Shown: positions 11,502-21,850 of the stretch, one piece after another | Layout of the letters: every line of letters starts with the position of its first letter | Position numbering within the stretch: position 1 is the first letter of the stretch | From: Saccoglossus kowalevskii | Taxonomy: Eukaryota > Hemichordata > Enteropneusta > Harrimaniidae | Assembly (NCBI RefSeq): GCF_000003605.2 | Contig: NW_003132368.1 | Span: 50,604-76,241 of the forward strand | Reading direction: 5' to 3' | DNA length: 25,638 bases | Translations under genes and position numbers: made by a program | The notes under the pieces: model-generated | Told to the model about the DNA's origin: nothing | The model's input: only the letters and a program-made list of their open reading frames with translations | Databases searched by the model: none

Positions 11502-11976
11502 NNNNNNNNNNNNNNNNNNNNNNNNNNNNNNNNNNNNNNNNNNNNNNNNNNNNNNNNNNNNNNNNNNNNNNNNNNNNNNNNNNNNNNNNNNNNNNNNNNN
11601 NNNNNNNNNNNNNNNNNNNNNNNNNNNNNNNNNNNNNNNNNNNNNNNNNNNNNNNNNNNNNNNNNNNNNNNNNNNNNNNNNNNNNNNNNNNNNNNNNNNN
11701 NNNNNNNNNNNNNNNNNNNNNNNNNNNNNNNNNNNNNNNNNNNNNNNNNNNNNNNNNNNNNNNNNNNNNNNNNNNNNNNNNNNNNNNNNNNNNNNNNNNN
11801 NNNNNNNNNNNNNNNNNNNNNNNNNNNNNNNNNNNNNNNNNNNNNNNNNNNNNNNNNNNNNNNNNNNNNNNNNNNNNNNNNNNNNNNNNNNNNNNNNNNN
11901 NNNNNNNNNNNNNNNNNNNNNNNNNNNNNNNNNNNNNNNNNNNNNNNNNNNNNNNNNNNNNNNNNNNNNNNNNNNN
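11502..11976. other. Assembly gap of 475 N
   Basis: The run of N hides roughly the last 119 nt of the D1 A exon, including the SCT segment, the variable loop, and the WWKVDL and NRxDCC motifs, plus the start of its downstream intron. The true length is unknown. Near-identical tandem copies on both sides are a likely cause of misassembly, so a missing extra copy cannot be excluded. Confidence 0.95.
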
Positions 11977-12076
11977 TTTGTGGCGGTATTACCATCCACA
12001 GCATTGCTTGCCGGGAAAGATGAGGACCAATCACTACTTTGCGTTGCTGTCTTGCCATATGCCACATTCGTTGATT
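11977..12076 (-). CDS. D1 exon A, partial: N-terminal half of first F-type lectin domain
   Basis: Acceptor TTTTAG at 12078-12077, then (G)AA TCA ACG AAT GTG: the domain starts ESTNVAYGKTATQSS and reads through DWSSSFPASNAVDGNTAT before entering the N gap. The NAVDGN segment carries the Asn, Asp and Asn expected to bind calcium. Compared with every other A exon, 12 nt are missing near the start, so the linker residues YQPIL-like are reduced to 'ST'; this fits a domain that follows a leader rather than another domain. It also has Tyr where the others have Ile (VAYGKT against VAIGKT). If the gap length is accurate, the exon should end near 11858 inside it. Confidence 0.9.
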
Positions 12077-12733
12077 CTAAAATGAAGTTATTGTCGCGAG
12101 TCAACATTTGAATGAGATAGCGGACATTGCTTTGATTATTTTCTATTTTGAGGAGGGTGAATTTATTCTTGGTCAGTCAAAACATGTCTGATATTTTAAA
12201 AACTTACTAAATTGTATACTTATGTTTTGAAAAGTATTTTTGATATAGAGATCCTTGTCAATAATAAAATATGGCTCATTTGCGTGGCGACAAGAAATGT
12301 ATATCTGGACGTATTGACAAATAGAATATGCATAAAGTATTGTTAGTTGAACGTGTACTTGACATTGAAATTATAAAGAAGAATTTAGTTCCACCTAATC
12401 AAATACAGATTTGATTTTTTCGGAATGATTGATTATTAAGGAAATTGATATAATGATTAAAATACACACTGGGCAATTGATGGTATATTTCAAAATAGGT
12501 GTCAAGTGTAAATGATTAATTGCCTGTTGTTCAAATAAGTGTACAGATATTGACAAGAAGTTTCGAAGTAACCAATCATAACACGGCCCACGAAGAAGGT
12601 AATAATAGTGATTTGGAAGCCCGATTAGTAGTGCAATTTTGTTGTTATTCTTAGCGAGAATATATCTGAAATAAAAAATAAATATTTTTTTTTTCAGATT
12701 ATAAATACTTATATCGTGAAAATCCTTATTTAC

Positions 12734-12770
12734 CTTCATTCTCTCTGGGAAATCTACCAGCCAGGTTTGC
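12734..12770 (-). CDS. Candidate 37-nt exon 2 (mature N-terminus or linker)
   Basis: A pyrimidine-rich acceptor (TTATTCTTTTTTAAATAG) precedes 37 nt that end in a good donor, GAATGAAG|GTAAATAAG. Read from phase 0 it encodes ANLAGRFPRENE plus the first base of a codon. This accepts a phase 0 upstream exon (the signal-peptide exon ends in phase 0) and hands over in phase 1, which the D1 A exon requires; G plus AA gives Glu. The exon is 657 nt upstream of D1. The peptide has no recognisable domain. Evidence is limited to splice signals and phase agreement, so a chance match is possible. Confidence 0.4.
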
Positions 12771-14330
12771 CTATTTAAAAAAGAATAAGTTATTATTTAT
12801 TATATGTGCCAAGATTTTGTAATGAGGTATAAATAAGCAAAGAATGGGTTTAAATGATAATCAGATGATCTTATGCAGAAGGCTTTTCACGAATCAACTA
12901 CTCAGATTGATATATGACAGGTTCAACCGGTAGGGGAGAATATTCTCATTATTCTCAATTGTTCGTCTTAATCTCGATGTCCACATATCATTCTTTTGTA
13001 CATTAATTGTTGTAAATGCTCATAGATTGATGATTTCATGTCAAGTTGTGTAGCACTGTACACATTGTCATATGTATGTGTGTAAATGTACCCTGTCCCA
13101 CGAGTATATGTCCATTTTACTTTGTTAAACTACCTATGCGATCATTGATGTGGAATTAATGGATGGCTATGTCAGTGTATATTGCACTACTCATCTGGAA
13201 TGCATAAATTATAATTAAGGTAGAGATGCAGTTTACCTGACAGGTATTTTAATTAGTTAATTAGGAAACCAAGATGACCTCCCTTGTCCACAAAACTATA
13301 TATTTTCGGAAAGCGTATTGTATGAATTTTAAAATTTTGTTAGTATTTATTTTTATGGTCACTGTAGTTTGAAATATGCACAAAAATGTGCTTTTTTGGT
13401 CAAAAGTGATTTAAAAAAAATAGATTCTAAACCATGCTTCTGTTTGCTGTCAAAATTAGTTCATGGGTACATCTGTTACTATGAAACAAGTGCCGTCTTG
13501 AAAACTGTCTACCACTTGTAAATTTTGCAGGGCAGCAGCCCAAAATTCACTACTTCAAGTTTATGCATAAATTAACACCCAGGCTAGTTGTCTGTACGAT
13601 TGTTGTAACACTATTCAACCAAAAACAATGCCCCGACGGCGTTTTGAAGATAAACACATTGTCAATCATTTGTGAAAATTTCAAAACAAAAGGTCAAAGC
13701 GTCTAGGAGCTATTTTTTTAAGTTCCGGGATGTGCACTAAAAAGAAGCTGAGATAATTGCTAATTTGCATAACAATTCACTCAGTAAGAAGTTCTCTAAT
13801 GCTCATAATTAAAATGGCTGTAACAGTTCCAAAGTTAAATATAGTGCATAATATGGAGATCCCGTCATTTCTTTTTTTCACCATGTTTTTTGTTTATTAT
13901 TTATGTACAGCCTTGCTAAATCTTGCTAAGCATTCAAAAGAGAGAATGTTTGCACCTGTTATCTATATTTTAAAATCGTTTTTTGAGTATGTTCTACTAT
14001 TCTACAAAATTTTAACAGTCTATAGCCAAGACTGTTTGGATAATAAAAAGCAAAAAAAAACAAAAAACATTTTACTCCCAAGTGCCCACGAACCTGCATC
14101 TCTACCTTAAAGCTTCAATCAGCAATACGGGTTACAATCAAGTTGTTTTCTAGGTGGTTGGTAAACTTAACCTTATTATTATTTATATGATCATAAACAG
14201 AGAAAATAGTAGTGGTTGTAGTAGTAATAGTTTGTAGTTTTTAAACAAAAACTGTGAAAGTGTTTGCACAAGAGATAATACAACGTGTGTGGTTGCACTT
14301 TGCTTTTCATAAAATTCAATTTCATCACAA
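12771..14330. other. Intron 1, array-proximal part: no gene recognised
   Basis: AT-rich sequence. Reading frames here, such as 13757-14110 on the plus strand, are low-complexity Leu/Phe/Lys frames with no domain. No RNA gene or clear repeat boundary was seen. Confidence 0.5.
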
Positions 14331-14415
14331 ATTCACTCCACCACATTGTCAAAGCGAAGAGGCCAATACCGTGAATGTGCTAGAAGAGTTAAACTCTGTC
14401 AAGACGATGTGATGT

Positions 14416-14790
14416 TTGGCAGGCAATGTAACAGAAAGCGATTCTCGTCGTTCAGTGACGATAAAGCTACCACCAATATGGGAACAAGCAGTGCTCGACA
14501 TAAAGATATCACCGCCACTGGTTACCCTACAACATCCACCGCATACGTCATTCAATATAATGGCCCAGTTATCAGAGATCAATACACGACTGTACAATCT
14601 TGAGAGTGTGCAAGGTAAAATTTGGCAACTTGACGAAACAACAGGTGGGATAAAAGTTCCGTGGAAGTCATAAGCACCATGTTTGAAAGTTTTGAAAGTC
14701 TCAAATCACCATGTTTGAAAGCACAAACAAAAAACTAGTATTAGAAAACAGTGAACTAAGAATCTAGACAAGTATATTCATCGAAGTAAC
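14416..14790 (+). pseudogene. Possible ORF1 relic of a non-LTR retrotransposon
   Basis: An open frame from 14416 to 14670 encodes a peptide with KLPPIWEQAVLDIKI, then a stretch of coiled-coil character (LSEINTRLYNLESVQGKIWQ). After a stop, another frame gives KLVLENSELRI near 14740. Coiled-coil ORF1 proteins precede ORF2 in LINE-type elements, and an ORF2 fragment lies just downstream on the same strand. Assignment is by position and character only, not by a recognised domain. Confidence 0.35.
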
Positions 14791-14870
14791 CTAAAAAATC
14801 ATGGTATACTAGTAATATCTGAAATCATCACCTTCCAATCAAAATTAATAAAAATAAATCTAAATCAGCC

Positions 14871-15200
14871 CACAGACAATGGATCACTAAAGGTATCCTA
14901 ATATCTTCCAAAACAAAGCACAAATTATTTTTAAAAACGCGGAGTCGCCCAAATAATTTTCAAATAATTGATAACTATAAATCATATCATATCTTACTGA
15001 CGAGGCTGCTTAGGACGGCTAAGAAAACGTATTATTCAAGGAAAATAGTTATAGAAAGATGATAATGCCAGTAAAACGTGGAAAGTAATCAATGAGATGT
15101 TTTAAATGAAACCACCAGCACCAAAGTTCTCAAAACGTCAATAAAACAGCCATCACAAAAAACTGCAATCTTGCAGAAGAATTCAATGATTTTTCGTAAA
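14871..15200 (+). pseudogene. Degraded non-LTR retrotransposon ORF2 fragment (endonuclease-RT linker)
   Basis: Frame 14871-15059 reads HRQWITKGILISSKTKHKLF ... YKSYHILLTRLLRTAKKTYY, ending IVIER before a stop. In neighbouring frames follow SKTWKVINEMF (about 15070) and LAEEFNDF...VNAIT (about 15173). This order (W-I-T-K-G-I, R-x-A-K-K-x-Y-Y, T-W-K-V-I-N-E, then EFNxFFVN) is typical of the segment between endonuclease and reverse transcriptase in CR1/L2/Jockey-like elements. Several stops and frame changes show that it is dead. The catalytic RT motifs are absent. Confidence 0.75.
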
Positions 15201-15320
15201 TGCCATAACCTAACTCTGTGAAAAAATAATTTCTTGTTTTAAATGTATTTTTTATTCATATTAGCATATATTATAATTGCTGCATTATGGGTGGGGATGA
15301 GTAGTTATTAGCATGCATGT

Positions 15321-15335
15321 GGGGGGGGGGGGGGG
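15321..15335. repeat. Poly-G run (15 G)
   Basis: An uninterrupted run of 15 G in otherwise AT-rich DNA, just past the retrotransposon relic. It could form a G-rich structure and is prone to length error in sequencing. Confidence 0.9.
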
Positions 15336-15713
15336 TAGTGTATGTTTTTAGTGATTGAAATATTTAATTTAATTTAATTCATTTAATATAATCATTGTTT
15401 GCATACTCGAATAATGATTTTGATAAACTTGTGCCTGCAGTAGTTTTATAAACTCAACAAAACAGTAAATTTGTATCGTTTAATTGCAATAAATAATCTC
15501 TAGTTTCAATTGTATGTGGGGCACTATTTTATTTGTATTACCAGATTATCAAAATATATTCTTAACAGATAGCTTTCTATTGTGATGGAGACCCTCTATA
15601 ATTGAGATCAGTTTCTGTATTTCCTATTCTTTATTTTAACGCAGCACACTATATACTTGTTTGCGATTCCCATGAAACATCCTTGAAAAATAAATATAAA
15701 CTGCGTAAACAGG

Positions 15714-16564
15714 GGTGAACGCGAAAGTCCAACAGACCTGCAATCAGATGGAACGACCTCACCGGCCATATTTGGGCTTGTGAATTTGCATATATGTCAT
15801 ACGGTGGGTGGAGCAGCCAAGCCACGGATCATAACCGGACATTGCATGTGCCTGTGTTTACTTGTCTCGCGCTATGTTACCATGCTGTTAATGTCAACAA
15901 AATTGAATAAAACAACCACTATTTCTCCAAGAACGCAAGAAATTATTTGTATTGTGTGCGGTCATCGTAAAGGCAGACGAAAGCTGACAAAATGACCCTT
16001 GCTTTCCAGGAAATTAATGATCCGTTGTTTCAGACAAATGTCGTCTGTCGAAGTTGTTCCAGGAAGGGGACAATTTGAAAAAATAATCAAAGTAAAGGGT
16101 CAAGTTGAAATACCCAAATAGCAAAGAAACCAGGCCACTAAGGTCCACCATATTTAAACCATGGGTGTTCGTTTTCTGGGCCTGTTCTTTCAACGCAATT
16201 AATGTCAGCACTATAGTGTCGGGGTTTTCTTTAAGCTCAGTGTCTGTAGACGGCTTTGGTGTCCTAATACTTTTAAGGCTCGCTCCACACATTCTTTTGA
16301 TAACATTGCATTCTTTTCTGAAATTCAAGCTAAAATGTATGCGATTCGGATCTGAGAAAGTATATACAATTGTCGGGATCTAAGTTTATCCAAGAAAGTA
16401 TGTATGGTTTCAGGGGTCTCAGTTCATTTGTTAATTAGCCTGTCTTCTGATTAATAATAGACATGTCAACCATTACAAGCCCTGATCTGTCCGGTAATGT
16501 GAGGGCGCTTACACTGATTGTAAGTCTCTAGGGATTTCACGGTTACAGGACTTTCGCGTTCACC
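15714..16564. mobile_element. Non-autonomous DNA transposon-like element with terminal inverted repeats (851 bp)
   Basis: The ends are perfect 17-nt inverted repeats: GGTGAACGCGAAAGTCC at 15714-15730 and its reverse complement at 16548-16564. Imperfect inverted similarity continues inward: CAATCAG (15741-15747) against CTGATTG (16514-16520), and GGGCTTG (15774-15780) against CAAGCCC (16476-16482). The interior has short frames on both strands (for example 15780-15995 plus, with CIVCGHRKGRRK) but no recognisable transposase. No target-site duplication is obvious at the exact ends, so the true termini may extend a little further. Confidence 0.7.
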
Positions 16565-16799
16565 TCTCGCACTTTATATCTATTCTTCATCAGAATCGCA
16601 ACAGATGGCAAGCAACTTGAAGTTGACAGACGCTATCACAAAATTCAAGTTACTGATTGAATTTGATTGGCAGCTATCGGATGTTTCATGCAGCATTACA
16701 ATAGTCCCATGCATAGTCATAACACACTAGACTGGTTGCCGCTGACTGTCACTGGGGGCAACCTGATACCGTGGACAAAGAGTCAATGAAATGTCCCAC

Positions 16800-17760
16800 G
16801 AATTCGTCCGAAAACGGGGACTTATAATTCGGTCTCCGTCCGTCTGTGCGTCTGTGCGTCCGTCCGGAGTCATATCTCAGAATCCCTTGGACCGATTCCG
16901 TTCACTCTTTGCATGTGCCTAGTACTTGATGTGGGACATATGCATATGCAGTGGTTTAGCGATTCGATTCAAAATGGCCGACTGGCAGCCATCTTATTTT
17001 TTGAAAATGTTTTTTTTGGACATGCTTTATCAGTTTTCATTTAAACTTGGTACATAGATTAAACATGTTAGGATACATGTTCATGACGATTTATTTCAAA
17101 ATTGGATCAAAGATGGCCGACTGACAGCCATCTTGTTTTTTGAAAATGTTGTATTTTGAACATGCTTTGTATGTTTTCATTCAAATATAGTACATAGATC
17201 ATACATGTCCGACCGTCCGTGCGTTCCTGAGTCTGTCCATCTCTCCATGTGTCCGTCCGTCCCTCAGTCTGTCCAGAGTCATATTTCAGAATCCTGTGGA
17301 CCGATTCCGTTCATTCTTTGCATGTGCCTAGTACCTTATGTGGGACATATGCCCATGCAGTGGTTTAGCGATTTGATTCAAAATGGCCGACAGGTAGCCA
17401 TCTTGTTTTTTGAAAATGTTGTATTTTGAACATGCTTTGTCAGTTGTCATTCAAACTTGGTACATAGATAGGAACATGTCCATGATGATTTATTTTGCAA
17501 TTGGATCAATTGGACTGGCAGGCATCTTGTTTTTTTATATGCGGTATCTTGGACGTGCTCTGTCAGTTTTCATTCAAATTTGGCACACACATGTACTTTA
17601 TACATTTAGGATGTATGTCCATGACATCTGACTTTTTGGCCTTACTACTATATTTCCACAATTTATGTACCATTTGCATTCGTATTTGGCACATACGTAC
17701 ATATCAGTGTGTTTCATAATCAGATCAAAGATGGCCGAATAACGGCTGTTTTTATTTTAG
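16800..17760. repeat. Diverged tandem repeat: about 410-bp units with nested 'atggccgac...agccatctt' subunits
   Basis: GTCCGT-rich start, AGTCATATCTCAGAATCC, GACCGATTCCGTTCA, CATGTGCCTAGTAC, GTGGGACATATG and AGTGGTTTAGCGAT recur in order at about 16830-16970 and 17240-17380, a period of about 410 nt. Within and after these, AAAATGGCCGAC, AGCCATCTTGTTTTTTGAAA, ACATGCTTTGTCAG and TTCATTCAAACTTGGTACATAGAT recur near 16971, 17110, 17379 and, more decayed, 17507 and 17737. This style of dispersed repeat is common in invertebrate genomes. The small frames it contains are not genes. Confidence 0.8.
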
Positions 17761-19260
17761 GCCATATGACTACTACACGGAACACGTGTTTTGATGTAAA
17801 TAAATATATTGTATACGCCACTTGGAACTCAAGTTTTAAGGACACGCTCGTCACAACCCCTCCGCTTTAATATGACGAGCACAAGGAGAACTTAATTTAA
17901 CGGGGACTGTGTCATTTTCAATGACTTGTTCAAACTGTTCATGTACAATAGCTACTACATAAACCCGGGTTTTAAAAACAAAACAATAGTACATTACTGG
18001 AAATTCTTATGTGTCAAACGTTTTCCAACAGTACTTGAACACCTTAAAGTACAATGTAGTGTGGCTTATGTTGATAGACATGAGAAGCCTAGCGGTGAAC
18101 TCTCTCTCAATGAAGGGTCGGGAAAAGGATTAGTAATCATGAAGAATAATAAGGATGGTTAAAATGTCTCAATTACTGACGAGAGTTGGTTTCTCTGGAG
18201 AAGTCAGTGGCACAATAAAGTCTTGATATTTACAATATTCCTGTAACCGCGGATGATGTACCACACCCTCTATGAAATCAAATGAAATCTTGACATGCAC
18301 TTTGTCTGAAGGGGACTAAGTCAGGTGCTATCCGTCGTCTGAATCGTATATGCGCAGTTTCGCCAGCTCGATATAAACATACCCCCCCCCCACACACACA
18401 CACACACATGCACACGGTGTGGGAATCTACCGAGAAGTCGCGGTAAAATGCTGAAATCTGATTGGAGGCGCCTCCAAATTAGTGACAACTGGTCCTGAAA
18501 CAAAATGTAGCGTTGTGCTCCGATCGCAAAGAATCGCCGATACAAAAATGGTGACCTCTCCCCCAGAATTCTAAGTTGAATTATTAGAACACACTGGAAA
18601 ACGAACGTCATCAATTGGAATTGTTAACGAGATTACTGATAGTAATAAATGCAATTTCACTAACAAACAAGGACATTTTCTTAGAATTATTGTAAAGGCT
18701 CGTCGTTTACCATGTTGAATTATCCTCATCCGAATGATGTACCATGAGATGATAACATTTTGGTGTTTGCGGCCAGATCTTAAGTAAATAAGGCTGGTTT
18801 GGATCAGGCTTTGAGTAGATTAATTGTGACGGAAGAGCTGTCGCGACAGTATTGTGTTTTTTTTTAAGAATATTAATAGTTGTGCTTTCGCTCAAATTGA
18901 GACAGGAATTGGGCTACTTGATAAACTTATTACCAAACGCTTGAGCGTGGTATTGAGAGTTTGTTTTCAGGGGTAGGTGTTACCAAGGTGGAAAATGGTT
19001 GCACATATGGGGATAATTTCTGGAATTGCAATAGAGAGGGTTCCGGTCGTAATACAGTATATATATTGTGTTTTCATGTTTCGTCTAATACTTCTGTGGT
19101 ATTCTGCTGCTGTAACTAATGCAAGATTTGTTCTGAAATTCAGTGTATTGTGTGCACTCAAGGGTTATTCGTTTTTTGCTGAAAACACCCCTATGTTTTA
19201 TTGGCAGAGTCGACCTTGTTTCACTCGCACTGGGAAATCTGCATTGTCGCTTGAATAAGA
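17761..19260. other. Intron 1, middle part: no gene recognised
   Basis: Mostly unique-looking AT-rich DNA. A frame at 17926-18162 (plus) has a mixed-composition end (HEKPSGELSLNEGSGKG) that might be decayed coding sequence, but no family is recognisable. A C10(CA)n tract lies at 18382-18408. Confidence 0.4.
18382..18408. repeat. Poly-C and (CA)n microsatellite
   Basis: Ten C residues run into nine CA dinucleotides, followed by ATGCACAC. Confidence 0.9.
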
Positions 19261-19529
19261 GCTAATTAAACACAATTTCCAGACCGTAACCGTAGTATAT
19301 AACAGCCGATTTTAACAGCCTATCACGTGATTTTACTCAGAATGTCAACATGGGAAGAGGCTATTTCATTTTACGCGGAAATAATTGGGAGTAGAATATG
19401 TGAGGGATTGTATTGCTGAGCATTTCTGTTTTAGTGTACTGGTTTGAAAATGTTGAATTTGCATGATTCGCGATGTTTTCTTTACTGAAACGCCACTAAT
19501 GGTTGAATCTCGGGTTTGAAGGAGAATGT

Positions 19530-19558
19530 AACAGCGCACCACGTCAGCGCACCACGTG
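19530..19558. promoter_or_regulatory. Direct repeat AGCGCACCACGT(C/G) with an E-box
   Basis: AGCGCACCACGTC and AGCGCACCACGTG are directly adjacent; the second copy includes CACGTG. Another CACGTG lies at about 19325 (TATCACGTGATTTT). The surrounding 19.3-20.0 kb is richer in CpG than its neighbours. A regulatory role is inferred from motif clustering only. Confidence 0.25.
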
Positions 19559-19724
19559 ATTCGTTTGAATACAATAGTGAAGGATAGGGCGCTGTCTTAC
19601 CTCGGTGAAACGTTTCGCAGTCAGTCATACCTCGGTTATGTTTAGTACGTAGTTTATAAATTTATGTTAAAATTTGGCAAGCATGCCGTGCAACTGTGGT
19701 ACTCCACTGATGGGATGACTTTCG

Positions 19725-19919
19725 TCAACAGCGGTCGTCGCTGAACTGCACGCTACAACTTTGCTTGTGATGTTGCTTGCTAGCCGTGGATTGAATGAAT
19801 CGTGACCGGTTAAAATTTTGCTCATTTGGCGTTAGTAATCTGTATTTGGAACTGGGTAACACCGCAACGTCGCCAGCAGAAACCTCCTGGTACTTAGATG
19901 TTAATGGTTGCGCCTCCAT
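19725..19919 (-). CDS. Candidate nested small ORF or first exon (64 residues, unknown)
   Basis: The ATG at 19919 lies in a strong initiation context (GCCATGG) in a CpG-richer patch. On the same strand a TATAAA (19972-19967) sits about 50 nt upstream, implying a very short leader. The product (MEAQPLTSKYQEVSAGDVAV and onward) is polar, with no signal peptide or membrane segment and no family I recognise. Further down the strand, two GAG|GTATGA and GAG|GTAAGA donor-like sites occur at 19631 and 19601, past the stop codon. It may be a small gene in lectin intron 1, a first exon spliced before the stop, or chance. Confidence 0.2.
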   Translation of the reverse strand: MEAQPLTSKYQEVSAGDVAVLPSSKYRLLTPNEQNFNRSRFIQSTASKQHHKQSCSVQFSDDRC

Positions 19920-19979
19920 GGCAATCGTTAATTTTACTGCGGGGATCTTCCGAGAGCCCTTCAGGGTTTATAAAACTCA

Positions 19980-21800
19980 GTACCAGGTGGTCAACATACA
20001 TCAAGTTCTCTCAATCGTTGTATTCCATGTGAGGTACACCTAATACTAATATGCTAAAAATGTCACTGAACGATTTGAACCGGATAAAAATAGCAGATGA
20101 AAATTTGTTTACAAAATAAAAATAGTTCGGTTGCCAATGGAAACAAGCCAATAGGCTGATTGGCGATCCGCTCCGCTCAAAAACAAGCAATATGTTTTCG
20201 GATGTTGCCATGGTAGGACATGAACGTGACTCTAACGTCGGTTTGTATAACTAAAACCCGGCACCGTGAACGAAGTTCGCAAAAAAAAAAACATTCAGTC
20301 TCTAGAAGTCACTTTATTGTATTGTTATGACGTATTATGCTGTTAAATTTATTATTTCCAACCGTTTGGCTATAGTATTTTTCTAGATTGGAGGCAGCAT
20401 TTACATTCCACTCAAAGTTCAAAGTTGCATTGGGATTACGTTGATACAGTGTAACAATGATGTCGGCGCCGGTGACCTTTTACCCGTGTGCAACGTAGCC
20501 AAAATAAAATGCATGACCATTTAAATACTGCTATTACAAGACTGGTATGAGGTAATACATTTGGAGCGAAAGTATTCAAAAAAATACTGTTGGCTGTTGC
20601 CATTGTAGCGGTGGGCCAAGATTGTTTTCCCAATTAGTGACGGTACGACCTGCCTGTCAAGTATGAATAAAATCAGCCAAGCCAAAACAAATCACAGAGG
20701 AGTTAAAAGCCGTTGCTGGTAAAAAACTTTGGGGTCAATTTTCTCGGTAATGAAAATAGACATAAAACATTTTCTTTTGCCCACACTCCAACTGAGTAGA
20801 ATGAGCTACGTCCATGCTTTTTAATCATAGATATGTTGGGTGTGATACATTTGGCGCGAAGGCTGTTGCTAAATATTGTTTATTTCTGGTATGTTTCGTA
20901 AAACTCTACTCCTGAATGGACTACTTTGTTAGCTCTCAAACCTCATTTGCATATGGGGTTTGAAAATAAACTGCAGTACATATGTAATAATGTGGAATAC
21001 TTAATTTTCACTGAAAATATTTTTCCGCTAAAATAAATTTCAATGAAAATGCCATTTCCCTCATACTCTATTGAGACTTGACACAGCACAGTGAAAATTT
21101 GATCCACACGTAATGCTTGAAAACTTTTCAGCGAAAATTCTATGAGACTTTATGAGAGTTGGAAATGAACATTATATGACACCCACCCCTACCCCTCCAT
21201 ATACACTACACCCTCAAAACATCCTTTCACCAGTGTATTCTATTTGACTTCAGGAGTAATTGAAATAAACAAATTATAATTTCAGCCTCTAGTCCAGCAC
21301 TGATTAAATAAACTACCTCGTCTTTATGCCAACTTGAAGTTATTCATTGCCTACACCAGTGACTTCAAAGTCTGTGTTTCAGTCCCAGGAATTTACTTGC
21401 CATTAATTGCATGGGAGTGCCATTCTTTTATTTTCTATTGTAATGTAAATTACTCGGAACATAAAGCTGTAACCACAGACCATCTAGGAGCTGTGACTAC
21501 ATCCTGGTAAAGTAAGCACTGGTTAGGCAGGCTTGAACTATGCATGTGAAGCCAGCTGAGAGGTATAGCCAATCCTATAGAGTTCTCATTGTTTGGTAAC
21601 TATTTTCTGCAAATGCAGCAAAAATCAAAATAAAAATATTACCCACACAGCATTCTACAAGTTACTTGTATTGTATAAAGTGCCTGTTTCGTCGTGTTGG
21701 GTAAATAGGACGGTCATTGCCAATACAATATCGTGGAGTTTGTATTTACCTGAGCACGTGCTTTAACACAACGCTTGATGCTACTGTGGAAATTTTTGTT
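19980..21800. other. Intron 1, distal part: nothing recognised
   Basis: AT-rich with short A-runs (about 20280) and no convincing coding frame, RNA gene or repeat pair. The frames here are short and of random composition. Confidence 0.4.
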
Positions 21801-21820
21801 TTTCAGTGCAGCTGGTTCAC

Positions 21821-21850
21821 GTATAAATAGATACTCAGCGCGTCTTCAAT
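21821..21850 (+). promoter_or_regulatory. Isolated TATA-box-like promoter on the plus strand
   Basis: GTATAAATAG (21821-21830) is followed at the proper distance by TCTTCAATT (A at about 21848), an initiator-like sequence. The first downstream ATG frames are under 20 codons, so any transcript would be spliced or non-coding. The motif is a good match, but a lone TATA sequence is weak evidence. Confidence 0.22.

Larger units (their letters stand above)
1..12190. repeat. Tandem duplication array of two-exon lectin units (about 1.7-2.6 kb each)
   Basis: Exons and introns repeat together: intronic sequence 5' of each A exon (gtcgcgagtcaacatt...), around each B donor, and across the A-to-B introns is recognisably shared. 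Exon ends are spaced 1996, 2632, 1761, 1739 and about 2033 nt apart for A exons. A-to-B introns are 578, 677, 1356, 666 and 610 nt in D6 to D2; B-to-A introns are 875, 832, 651, 685 and 817 nt. Similarity stops at about 12190 on the right, which marks the array edge upstream of D1. Exon lengths do not change (231 and 213 nt, apart from the 12-nt loss in D1), whereas introns vary, so selection on the coding parts is likely. Confidence 0.93.

Noticed and set aside
894-12076. Coagulation factor 5/8 C-terminal (discoidin) domain as an alternative identity
   Set aside because: The fold is related, but NAVDGN...GSC, NRxDCC with adjacent cysteines, GRYV and FCEM are the F-type lectin pattern.
11473-12111. 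Frames of about 200 residues spanning the N run, on both strands
   Set aside because: Their length is only the gap translated as X. Just the right-hand 100 nt on the minus strand are real exon.
12395-12739. Minus-strand 114-residue frame starting MKVNKDFHD
   Set aside because: It starts at an ATG at the end of the proposed mini-exon and reads straight through its donor into intron. Composition is Ile/Leu/Asn-rich, as expected of AT-rich non-coding DNA. An internal acceptor near 12667 was considered, but no domain or phase support was found.
13757-14110. Plus-strand 117-residue frame
   Set aside because: Low-complexity, hydrophobic and Lys-rich, as expected of AT-rich DNA; no start context and no recognised domain.
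16014-16328. Minus- and plus-strand frames inside the TIR element (also 16105-16383 and 15780-15995)
   Set aside because: They overlap each other inside a non-autonomous element and show no transposase motifs. CIVCGHRKGRRK was noted, but it is too short to call.
17205-17719. Three overlapping plus-strand frames rich in Ser/Pro/Val/Cys
   Set aside because: They are readings of the GTCCGT/ATGGCCGAC tandem repeat, not conserved coding sequence.
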